A stretch of 64,000 bases of DNA from Locusta migratoria (Eukaryota; Arthropoda; Insecta; Orthoptera; Acrididae), in NCBI GenBank assembly GCA_026315105.1, contig CM048748.1:475319150-475383149 (forward strand). Reading direction: 5' to 3'. Below are positions 30,975 through 41,987 of this stretch, piece after piece. The position numbers and the translations under genes were made by a program. The notes beneath the pieces were generated by a model. It worked only from the letters and a program-made list of their open reading frames with translations, ran no database searches and was not told where the DNA came from. Numbering within the stretch: the stretch's first letter is position 1; each line of letters begins with the position of its first letter.

Positions 30975-33057
30975 ATCTAGGTTGACAGACTACCATTTAT
31001 AGGCAAGTCAAAATTATACTGAATTTAACTAATTTATTCAGGTCGAACGCAAGCGAAATGGGGAACCAATTTTGTTAATAAAAATGCATCTCATTTAAAC
31101 AGGAACTAATACTGCAGCATTGAAATTAACATAAATTATACAGAACTTAACGCTACTGGGGGGAGGGGGGGGAGTATTTACAAACAACACACACTCGCTC
31201 ACACACACGCAAAGCAACAGCGAAACTTACCAAAATCAGCGTGCTGAAACGAGGCAGAATCAGGCGCCGCTATCGTAGGCGAAATTCAGCAAACCCGGAG
31301 GTACCACACAACACAATATACAATAAAACTACGAATATTACTCAGTTCTGACATGTCTGTTTTGAGATGGTGCGTGAGTATAGCAAAGTTAAGTTGCATT
31401 TAGATTAGACCGCGAGCAAACACGCTAAAGGCGACACACGACTACGTTACATAATCGCATTCCACTGAAGGTGAAGTGGTTAAAAATCGGACTCATTACA
31501 CAAAATCAGGGCGGACTCTTCAGTTGCAATCTGAGAGTGAACTGGTTTTATGAGAAGTGGCGTGAATTCAGGTGACTAGCTGCGAGCCCCTGAAGTCGGA
31601 GTTCGGACCCACGTGGTTCCGAAAACCGATAAAAAATGTATAAATTCAATTTCCGAAAAATAAGGAAAATTATCTACGGCATGCAGCCCTTAGAAATACA
31701 TAGACTTTCATAAGCAAACCATTGAAGGAGGTTGTACAAGGCTCGGAGAGAATTACTGACAAAGACTGAGTGCATACTACAAGTTCAAAGAAGAAACTGC
31801 ATAATTAAAATAGGCGGGGAGAGAAGATCGCTAAATGTTCGTGGAAATCAGAAGGATACACGCATAGTTACTTGCCTCATGGGCATGGATCAAACAATAG
31901 TGGAAGCTGAAGGCTTGTTCAAATGTTTGTGGAGTCTATGGGACTTAACTATGGGGTCATCAGTCCCTTAACTTACAAACTACTTATGAACTAGCTAATC
32001 CTAAGGGCGGCACAGATATCCATGCCCGAGGGGAGATTCGAACCCCCGACCGTAGTGGCCGGCAAGACCGTGACTGGAGCGCCTCAGTCGCCTCGGCCAC
32101 CGCGGCCGGCGCTGAAGGCTTGGTTCTAAGAACCAACCACGTGGAACACATATCACTCACGGAAGGAAATGATAAGAAAGATTTTACATGCACTGTACAA
32201 AAGTGAACCTATCGTCTCTTAGAAACTGGGTCCCACAAAGCTAGAAAGAGTTTGCACAGAGTTCGTACACTGCCACATAATCACAAAAGGTTTGAATTTA
32301 CCAGGCCATTATCAAACTGCAACTAGTAACACATACACCATGGTTATCTGTTGAAAATTACTGGATTAAGAAACAAGATCACATCTCTGTGCACGATCGG
32401 AAAATTTTTTCCGAAAAATGAATTTAATTTCAAGAGTCCAAGTTAAACATGCTAGACAATGAATCGCTACCATCTCCGCAGACACAAGAGCAGAACCAAC
32501 CTTGCCTCACCTCAATCCGAGTACAGAGGGAAGAGCGTGTAGCCAGGAGGCGCGAAGCTACCGGATACCGGCAAAACCCGATAAAACAGTGGTGGTGGGG
32601 ACGCAAGACTCGCCCTGGCGAGAGATCGCCAATTGGCCCGTAACCAAAGGGGTAGAAACCTCTTTGGTCGTATCAGCAGCAGGGGTTGGTAACGACTAAC
32701 TATCGACTCTGAGCCAGAGAGTTCCATGCAAAGCAAGCTATTATCACCCACATTCAGACAGCCATTGGATTCTCGCACATACACTTAAAAGTAAAACAAG
32801 GACACATTCTCACATAGCGGAGAAGACGTACTTATCGTCACATTCATAAACACAAAAATAAAATATTAAAATAACAAAATCCGAGCAATATTATCTAACA
32901 TTTCAGTAACAAATATTTTAAAACTTTAAATAAAAATGCTATTCCTCATGCCTCGAAAAGAGTGGAGATCTAATTTCAACAAAATGCTAATCTAGGGACA
33001 TCAAATAAATTACAATTTTTTATAAAATATACGGAAAACGACAGACGGTCGTATTTC
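30975..33057 (+). mobile_element. TTGAAAGAC-ended repeat, copy 3 (5'-truncated)
   Basis: It starts internally at the block equivalent to 12470 (CTACCATTTATAGGCAAGTC) and runs to the terminus GACGGTCGTATTTCAA. It carries the middle section that copy 1 lacks, including CGCTATCGTAGGCGAAATTC (31268) and the block around 31840-32200. A SINE is inserted at 31918-32110. The order of blocks is collinear with the reverse of copy 2. No coding frame of note was seen. Confidence 0.75.
31918..32110 (-). mobile_element. SINE, family A
   Basis: Complete reverse copy flanked by the perfect 12-base duplication GCTGAAGGCTTG (31906-31917 and 32111-32122). It sits inside the TTGAAAGAC element copy 3. Confidence 0.96.
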
Positions 33058-34055
33058 AATTGGAAAATTAATTCTAGCTGAAAGGAGGCAGTTAAAAATC
33101 TAGTCACTTGAGTTCTCGCCACTGATCACATACTAGTGCCTTACTATTGTGTGCTCTTGCTTCTTAATCTATGATTTCGTGGATTTTTGTTAAAATGAAT
33201 ACGATATAAAAGCCTTTAGTGTGGTGCGAATATGTAATGTAGCCGTGTGTCTCAGTAAGTCTGCATGCTCACGATTTGATGTTAAAAGAAAGTAATCTCG
33301 CTATTATCGCGTACCATCTCAAGCAAAGAAAGACAGACCAGATCCACCTATGAAGTTTATTTTCCTTGTGATGTGTGGTACATCCTGTTTCGCTGAATTT
33401 CGGCTACGATAGCGGCGTCTGCTTCTGCTTCCTATCAGCACTCTGGGTTGGGTGAGCCTTGCTTTGCTTCACGCGTGTGAGTGGCTGAATGTTTATTGAT
33501 TGTAAATCCCTCCCCCGACGATGTTCAGTTCAGATTACGTTAAGTCAGTGTTCAATGGGATGCATGTGTATTGTTTAACAAAATTGGTTCCCCCATTTGT
33601 TCATGTTTGAATTGAATAAATAAGTTATTATTAGTTAAGCTTTATGCTAATTATGAATGTTAGGTAACGAATACTTCCTCTTTTTATTGAATGTTAATTT
33701 TCACCAGTGCTGAGAACAAATTCAGATGCAAATTATCATATTTTAATTCCGTTGCGCCACAGTGTTCTCTCAGCCACCTTCATGAAATTGTTTAGTTCGC
33801 GTTGGCTTGTATATTAATGATTGTCTGTAATTCTCTTGATCTACGACGTATGTTGGCCACCTACTCTTTGTCTTCCTACTGCTAAAGTAAAGTTTGAGTC
33901 AGTTCTAAATTCTGGGCCAGGGAACAAGATTCTGTTGCAGGAAGTAGTCAGTAGTTCACGCGAATCCTTTAGCTGGCTTTACGGCCAGAGTTACATGTTT
34001 AAAGTAAGCTTTTAACTGGCTCCTTTCAGCTAGAATTAATTTTACAATTAACGGT
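33045..34055 (-). mobile_element. TTGAAAGAC-ended repeat, copy 4 (fold-back derivative)
   Basis: 33097-34055 matches the right half of copy 2 (17540-18524) in the same direction and ends ACGGTCATCTTACAA. Its left boundary is unusual: 33056-33095 is a plus-strand copy of the same terminal segment (AAAATTAATTCTAGCTGAAA), so both ends of this piece are the family's same end in inverted orientation. Confidence 0.68.
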
Positions 34056-35446
34056 CATCTTACAACTCCCAAATAGAACAAAAAAAGAATATCTATATGT
34101 CTCCATACGATCCCTTATTTCTCTTATCTTGCCTTTGTGATCATTACGCGAAATGTAAGTAGGCCGTAGAAGGATCGGTCCACATTCAGCTTTAAATTCC
34201 GGCCCTCTAAATTTCCTCAACAGAATTTATCGAAAAAAACGTCGTCTTTCCCATTCGAGTTCCTGGGGCACTTCCGTGACACTCGCGCATTGGTCGAACC
34301 TACCAGTAACGAACCTATCTGCTCGCCTTGGAACTGCTTCTATCTCTTCCTTTAAACTGATCTGCTGCGGGTCCCAAACACTTGAGCAATACTCAAGACG
34401 CGGTCGTACAAGCGTTTTATGCGCGGTATCCTTTACAGATGAAGTACATCTTCCCAAAATTCTCCCAATAAACCGAAGTCTGCTGTCCGCCTTACTCACA
34501 ACTGTCCTTACATGATTGTTCCATTTCATATTGCTCTGCAATGTTACGCCTAGATATTTGACACGACAGCATCAAGAAGCTCACTACTTAGGCTGTATTC
34601 TAACTTTATTTGGTTGTTTTTACTACTGATGCGCATCACCTTATATTTTTCTACATAAGAGCTAGCTGCCATTCTTCGCACCAACTAGAAATTTTGTCTA
34701 AGTCATCCTGTATGTTATTATAGTTAATTAAAGACACACCCTCCCATACACCACAGCATCATCAGCAAACAGCCGCAAATTACAAGTTACGCTGTCCATC
34801 AAATCATTTATATAGATAGAAAATAACAGCGGTCCTATCACACTCCCCTGGGGCACGCCTAACGATACACTCGTCTCTGATGAACACTCGCCGTCGAGAA
34901 CAACATACTGCGTTCTATTACTTAGGAAGTCTTCCAGCCAGTCAGAAATCTGTGACCCTATTCCATGAGCCCGAATCTTGTTTAGAAGTCTGCAGTGTGG
35001 CACCGCGTCAAACGCCTTTTTTAGTCGAGAAAAGCAAAATCCGCCTGTTGCCCTTCATCCATGGCTCCTTAGATGTCATGTGAGGAAAGGGCAAGCTGAG
35101 TTTCACATGAACAATTGTTTCCTGAATCCGTGCTGGTTCGTAGAAAGAAGGAAATTTACTATATTCGAACTGAGAATATGCTCTAAAATTCTACATGAAA
35201 GTAATGTCAACGATATTGGCTTGTAATTGTATGGGTCAGTTCTCTTTCCTTTCTTATACACGGGAGTCACCTGCGCTTTTTTCCAATCACCAGGAACTTT
35301 GCGCTGAATTAAAGATTCGCGATAAATGCAAGCTAAGTAGGGGGCCAACGCCGCAGAATACTCTTTGTAAAACCGAACTGGTATTCCATCCGGACCAGCA
35401 GACTTTTTTCGTATTTTGCTCTTTCAGCTGCTTCTCTACACCGGAA
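34056..35446 (-). pseudogene. Jockey/CR1-like LINE RT relic, left part
   Basis: Minus-strand blocks run from right to left. 35348-35103 gives VPGDWKKAQVTPVYKKG and PISLTLLSCRILEH. 35003-34728 gives GVPQGSVIGPLLFSIYINDL and catalytic FADD. 34541-34227 gives the C-terminal AHKTLVRPRLEYCSSVWDPQ. 34220-34060 gives the end of the frame. Several frameshifts separate them. The 5' side is cut by a hAT insertion and resumes at 38035. Confidence 0.87.
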
Positions 35447-35454
35447 ATACCTAC

Positions 35455-38034
35455 GGGGCCGGATGTAGGACATTTGCCGAGGGGGGCAAGCTTAAATTTT
35501 CCGCCCCTTCTTTCACCCCCCCCCCCCCCGTAAGAATCGAGTTTTTGACGTTAACTGGGTTACATATTTCTAAATAAATGTCACAATCTCACAACATGAA
35601 TTACTTAGTTTCAGCCTGCTGAAACTTCTTTCTCCAGACGAAACAGAAACTAGAATGGTAATTTATTTTAACGCTGTAGTAAGGTTGGGATACCCCTCTA
35701 CAATTTATTTTTATAAATTAAACTTAATGTTGATGATGCAGTGGAATCTTGCAAGGCTCTGTCTACTGCCAGCGCATGTTGTCTGAAACTTTCAACTTCA
35801 AGTTCTTCCTCGCTAAGATCTTCTGCCAGTTCCGCTGCTTTGGCCTTCAAGTCCTCCACTTCCATTTCTTGAATTTGCACACCACACAGGAAACTAATTT
35901 TTTCACCAAGTGCGGTAAACCTGGTACTAAGCTCTGTCAATTATTCCTCATTTTTTCCTGTGAATGTTGGATACTTCATCCTCACAAAACTCATCGGCCA
36001 TTTTCTTCTTTCTTCGAATCCTTTTTTCGGAGAATACCGTTGATACCTCAGTATCTTCTGCTAGTTCTTTGGCCTCAGAAATAGATTCAGAGGTACAAGA
36101 ATCCCGGAAGTTTTGAGAAAGCCCAAAAGTCCTTGAATGTTTCGAACAGCTTTATCAATTGTAAAGTATTAACTTCGCAGAAACTGATTAACATGAGCAA
36201 TATATTTTCATATTGCATACCAGAAACAAGTTAAAGTAATAAATTTGAGTTTTCTCATATTTTTTAAAATAGATCTTGTCTCTGATTTTATTTCTAGAGT
36301 TTACAATTTATAAGTGTCAGTTTCTTCCAGGGCCTTCATAACTTTATGAAAATGTTTGTAAACAGCTTCAACCGCATATACTCTTGCAGATCACCTAGTC
36401 GTGCTGAATGTCTGCTGAATTTGCTCCTACTAAATTTAAAGAGTGAGCAGCACATGGTACGAAATAGGCCAGTTCATTCTACTGAAGTATTCTTGACTGG
36501 ACCCCTTTGTACTTTCCAGCCATGTTTGCCCCATTGTCATGAGACTGCCCCCTGCAGTAAATGTTCAACCAATCTTGTTCCAATTTTTGCTGTATCTCTT
36601 GAGTAAGGCCTTCTCTTGTTTTGTCTGTAACTGTAAAAAAGTCAGTAAACTTTCCACAACCTCTGAGTCATTCGACTTGACATATCGAATTACTTGTGTT
36701 ATCTGCGCATTGTGGCTGATATCTGGAGTGCAGTCAAACATCAGTGAAAATTATTTAGCAGCTAAAACATCTTTAATTATATCTTGTTTTATTTTGTCAG
36801 CAATCAAGTTACGGAACTCATCTTGTATATTTTTTGTAAAAATAGTTAATCTGGCCTTTCTTGTGGCGTTCAATACGCAGACGAAGGGGGGCACTATAGT
36901 ATGATATGAGACCAATTGTATTTAGAAATTTGCCGCTATGTGGGTCATCAAAATCACCATCTTCTTTTGTTCCTCTAAAAGGACTTCCTTGCTTAGCTGA
37001 AAAAAAAGGACAGCATCAATAATACAGTGAGATTCCTCCTGTTTTATCTGGTCTTGCTGCCCAGTGTGCGATACTTATCAGGTGGGTTTGTCGGAGGACA
37101 TCGAAAGAGTGAAAGCAGGGCAGCTTGTTTCGTATTGTCATGATACAGGGGAGACAGCGTCACGGAAATGATACAGGATCTGGGATGGGAATCATTAGAA
37201 CAAAGGCGTTTATCGCTGCGACGTGTGCTACTTACGAAATTACAATTGTCAACATTCTCCACCGAATGCGAAAATATATTGTTGCCTCCCACTTACATAA
37301 GTAGAAAAGATCATCTGAATAAATACGTCTAATCAGAGCTCGAACAGAGAGATTCAGATGTTCTTTCTTCCCGTGCGCTATTCTACAATGGAATGGAATG
37401 GGAGATAAATAGTTTAAAAGTGGTCCGATGAACCCTCTGTCAGGCACTTAAAAGTGATTTACAGAGTATCCTGTGTAGATGTCTATCAATTACACCGCTA
37501 CCGAGAGAGGACTCTAGATCCTTAACGCTTTTGACTTTAAATAAGAAGTGTGCGCACCTGAAATACTCTTTTTTTTTTTTTTATAAGGACTGGAAAGTTA
37601 TTCAAATTCACCTGTTCTACAAATATTACCTTGATATCAAATATGAATGTTCATTTCTCTGAAAAAGGAAATGTATGCAAATTAATAAACATTGTGCATT
37701 TACTTATGCAATAACGCAAACATCTACCTAATTCTGGCTAATATCTAGTAGATTTTTAAAGTTTGATTAGCTGAGGTACCTGTGACATGGCAACACTGAA
37801 GTCAGCAACCAGGAATTTTAGTTTTATTAAATGATTTCCGTATTTCTTACAGTCATTTTACTTTTAATAATTCTGTGTCAGTTAATTTTATTCAATTATA
37901 CCAGGAAGACAGATTCTTAAAAAAAAAAATATATATATAAAAATAAATAAAAGGGTCGGTCAATATTTGCCGCCCTCTAAATTCTGCCGCCCGGGGCAAC
38001 TGCCCCCTTTGTCACCCCCCTAGATCCGGCCCTG
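35455..38034 (-). mobile_element. hAT DNA transposon inserted in the LINE
   Basis: The left end GGGGCCGGATGTAGGAC and the right end (reverse complement CAGGGCCGGATCTAGGGG) are inverted. Eight-base duplications ATACCTAC (35447-35454) and ATACCTAT (38035-38042) flank it; eight bases is the hAT signature. The LINE reading continues across both sides. A run of about 15 C lies just inside the left end. Confidence 0.87.
35690..37010 (-). pseudogene. hAT-family transposase remnant
   Basis: Minus-strand pieces, right to left: AKQGSPFRGTKEDGDFDDPH near 37000 (the segment following the zinc finger in ZMYM6/FAM200-like hAT proteins), then RGQSHDNGANMAGKYKGVQS near 36540 around a catalytic Asp, then FVPCAAHSLNLV. 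At 35940-35698 a C-terminal piece gives ELSTRFTALGEKISFLCG. Stops and frame changes are frequent. I did not find a convincing intact hAT dimerisation region. Confidence 0.75.
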
Positions 38035-38200
38035 ATACCTATCTCCATGTTCTCCATTTCGGAGTTAGTGCTTTGACCAAATGATGGTACATTTATGTGG
38101 TCCTCCTGCGTGAAATATTTCTTTAAGGTTAAACTTATAACTTCAGCTTTCCGTTTGCATTCTTCTATTACTGTCCCGGAATTATCAAGGAAATTGTAAT
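38035..38200 (-). pseudogene. Jockey/CR1-like LINE relic, right part
   Basis: It continues the LINE of 34.06-35.45 kb beyond the hAT element; the minus-strand reading gives a stretch upstream of the RT core. The relic fades out near 38.2 kb, a typical 5' truncation. Confidence 0.65.
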
Positions 38201-39018
38201 TAGAATACGCTAAGACATTTTATTGTTAGATCGAACCTTAATTTCCACTAGAATGGATAAGAACTGGAAATCTCAGCTCTATTACACGTCGCTTGTAATG
38301 TTGAAAACGGTTTTCTTCCCCGAGTCACGTACTAAGATGTTGGTTTCAGTATAACGACGTCACGCGCAATCTTTGGTCTACGATTTACTTTGTAGCTGCT
38401 AGCGCCACGGTGGCCGAGTCACGTACTAAGATGTTGGTTTCAGCAACGACGTATATAAACAACATAGACTGGCTAAGGTGCTGCCATACTTGAAGCAAAT
38501 TGAAAGCTCGACCGTCATGTTTTAGAACGTCAAGTAGGTGTAACTAGTCGTCTGCAGTAGGTTTCCAATTATCTCGCCTCATATTGGCTAACCATCGTTT
38601 TGTAAGTTCTTCATTTTTCAAAGGAAAACAGAAAAATATAATTACAGGTTGCTTTAGTTACAGTTAAACACATACACAGCCCATAGGACTATTGTATGCA
38701 GAAATGTGGTAAGTACAAGAGACGAGTACACGAAATGTTAGAAACAAAAACATACAAATAGGCCTACTTAACTGAAAATACGATGTTCCAAAAGTCTCAT
38801 TACTGCGATTCGTACAGTTATATACTGCGCATACACTCGGCATGACTTCAGCTTAATGATTAACATTTCAAGCTTACTGCGATACATAAAATGTGAAACC
38901 AAAACACGTAAATAGCGTCGGTATAACTTTCGTATTCGGCGCATTAGACGTTGAAAAAAAAATGGCTGCCACAGTTCCTGGTTACTGCAGCAAGGAGCGC
39001 TGTTCACTCAGAAATAGC
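38201..39018. other. Unclassified sequence with short direct repeats
   Basis: 38342-38417 (GGTTTCAGTATAACGACGTC through GGTGGCCGAG) recurs at 39258-39333. A separate 30-base block containing GAGTCACGTACTAAGATGTT occurs twice, near 38320 and 38413. A minus-strand 79-codon frame at 38768-39007 is rich in Arg/Leu but unrecognised. Confidence 0.5.
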
Positions 39019-39219
39019 GCCGGCCGCGGTGGCCGAGGTGGCTGAGGCGCTCCAGTCACGGTCAGCACAGCCACTACGGTCGGGGGTTCGAATCCCCCCT
39101 CGGGCATGGATATTTGTGCCGTCCTAGTTAGTAAGTAGTTCATAAGTAGTTTGTAAGTTTAGGGACTGATGACCCCGTAGTTAAGTCCCATAAGCTTAAC
39201 AAACATTTGATTTTGATTT
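39019..39219 (+). mobile_element. SINE, family A
   Basis: Complete copy flanked by the perfect 11-base duplication TCAGAAATAGC (39008-39018 and 39220-39230). Confidence 0.96.
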
Positions 39220-39329
39220 TCAGAAATAGCCACTCTATGTATTTATATAGCTCGTTGGGTTTCAGTATAACGACGTCACGCGCAATCTTTGGTCTACGAT
39301 TTCCTTTGTAGCTGCCAGCGCCACGGTGG

Positions 39330-39609
39330 CCGAGGTGTTAACTGCGAGGTGTTGGTCTACCCGCGGCACGGCGAGCGGCCGGCGGTTTCTCCTCGCGGCG
39401 CAGCTGCAGTCGCGCGCGCCATCTCTCGGCAGCGGCCAGAAGCTGCTGCCGCCAGCAGCGAGCCCACTCGCTGCCGGGGCGTCTTCCGCGGTAAATGCCT
39501 GCTCTGCTGCATATATAGGCAAACTAGGCAGCTGCTCAGCTGCTCAGCTGCTAGAGCGCTCCAATTTGTGGTGCGCGACGAACCCTCGTGCGCTCGAGGT
39601 GCGGCTTAA
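39330..39609 (+). promoter_or_regulatory. GC/CpG-rich stretch with a TATA-like motif
   Basis: This 280-bp stretch is much richer in GC and CpG than its surroundings. CATATATAGGC at about 39509 resembles a TATA box, followed by the triplicated AGCTGCTC. It could be an LTR or element promoter; no transcript or downstream gene supports a host promoter. Confidence 0.25.
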
Positions 39610-40683
39610 GCCCTTTCTACATGGGAAGTGAGAGCTTACGAGACTACCCATGATGCACCGGTCACGCCGTCCGCGTACAGTGTAGACGCGTCCACTTGCA
39701 CTAGATGCACGCATACGATCGCTAGCAGGCGGAATAGGGTGGATCCTATTCTCACGCGTATTGAAGTGCTACGCGCATGCGCAGACGACCGAATGGGGAA
39801 TCCAGCTGACAAACGAAGCCAAGTCGCGAATTTGAGAATGTGTACTTGTCTCCTCCTCAGAGGAACGTACTATTTCGACTCAGTCGTATTTTAGGAGGTG
39901 ATACTGTAGAGAATTGCATTAAAATTTAATATAACCTGTGTACAATTTTTATTGAATACAGAGATATAACTGTTAATATGAAATCCAAACAAATATATAG
40001 CAATTGTAAATCAAGAAATTTTCACTGATTTATCCGTCGGTTCTTGGTAGTACAACATCACACTTAGTTAAAAGTAGTATTTTGCGTATGTTGTACACGA
40101 ACATTTCCACTTATTTACCTCAGAGCTGTATCTCTGTACACAATAAAAATTGGACATACGGAACATAAGATATTAACTGCAAATCATCTTTATTACCATC
40201 TTATAAAATATTTGCTATTTTTCCTGAAACATGCTGTAGTTAACACGTGAAATATTTATGGTGAGCATTATTTGAAGTTTAAATTGAAAGGTCCTGCGCA
40301 AGTTCATCATACACATAGGCGCCTCAAACCGCAGGGGCTGGAAGTATGTAATCGCATTTTATTGTGAGGACGTTAACACATGTGAGCAACGTAGTTACGC
40401 ATGAACTGCACGAAAACAATTACATACAGTTTCACAGTGGCAGTCTAAAACACAAATAAATGTTTTAATCATCACAACATATCATACAGTTTCGAAAAGT
40501 GATGTTGACGTGGCGATTCATTTGCTGTAAGTTCACAACAAACGAAGTAGACGCTTGAAGCGGAAGTCTCAGCAAATGCGTACCGTTTGAACGCTTCTCT
40601 GTAGTTGGACGGTCTATCGCAAGGGGCGCTGCAGGTGGAAACGACTTCCTTGCGCGTGTTGCACGTCTCGTATAGAAAGGGCT
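39610..40683. mobile_element. Possible TTAA-flanked DNA element
   Basis: TTAA at 39606-39609 is followed by GCCCTTTCTA, and TAGAAAGGGCT is followed by TTAA at 40684-40687. The inverted match is short (about 11 bases, extended weakly), and no transposase is present, so this is tentative. Confidence 0.35.
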
Positions 40684-41987
40684 TTAAGCTGCGTTGTCCA
40701 AGGCTCGATTGATGCCTGCCAGAGTTGTGGCGATTCGTGAATGAGTCGTTCATTTCAACGAACACAAATAAAGAGTCGTAAGTATCCAATCGTGATTCGG
40801 ACTAATTGTCGTTCAAAAGAATCGTCTGTCTAGTGACGATTCCAAGATTCAACGATTCATGATTTGATGGCAACTGGCGAATCGTGCCGAATGATTACGA
40901 AAGGCTGAAAGCAGTCGAGGACGAAGATGCATATGAACAAAGGAAGCGCCGAACGAAGTAGTGAGCCGTTAATTATTCTTCACGAATTACATATGACAGA
41001 ATGACAGCGACATATACAGCTGCCGATACACACCATTAACATCAAGAAATTAAAGTATGATGAAAAATTACGTGCTTATGCGTTGCAGATGCAGTGCAAC
41101 ACACACACGTCGTTTATACAGTTTAAATGTAATGTATTTAAAAAAGCTATTCTAGCACATTTATATTCCGCGTATCGCGGAAACAGCTCTAACGATTTGG
41201 ATTATATTCTGTATCCCTGTTTAGAGAGGTTTTTCCTTTTTGAGTTCATTTACAAAGTTGTAGTTTTTGTAAAGACTCAATTTTACAAAAATATTCTTTT
41301 TATATAAAAACGCTATTTTAAATGTTTTGTAACACCATCTCGAAAATCTTTTTTACTGTTTACGTTTTTATGTCTATCTTCCCTGAAAGAACCGATTTCA
41401 CACAGATAAACATTTTATATAATCATGCGAATTTCTTGTATCTCGAATAAACGTCAGCATTTAGAGACGGATTTTAATTTTTAAAGTTTATTTATATAGA
41501 CGTGTTTCCTGAAAGTACGTGATTTTACATAATAAATGTTTTATAACGATCAGCTATATGATAATTACCATAAGTTTAATTAAATTTATATTTAATTGGC
41601 TGAAGTATTCCAACGAAAACAATTATAAGGTAACAGCTAGATTCGAACTACAAAGCAGAAATAATTGCTACCATAATATGTATTTCCATCCCATGAACTG
41701 CAGACATTGCCGAGGTAGGGTGGCTTGCGTGCCTCAATGATGCAGATAGCCGTATCATAGGTGCAACCACAGTGGAGGGGTATCTGTGGAGAGGCCAGAC
41801 AAACGTGTGGTTCCTGAAGAGGGGCAGCAGCCTTTTCAGTAGTTACAGGGGCAACAGTCTGGATAATTGACTGAGCTGGCCTTGTAACATCAGCTAACAT
41901 GGCTTTGCCAGTTACTGCGAACGGCTGAAAGCAAGGGGAAAGTACAGTCGTCACTTCTCCGTAGGACATGCAGCACTATTGTATGAT

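Noticed and set aside
30975..33057. Helitron
   Set aside because: The right terminus can form a small hairpin, but there is no CTRR end or A/T insertion context, and the two ends are inverted repeats of each other.
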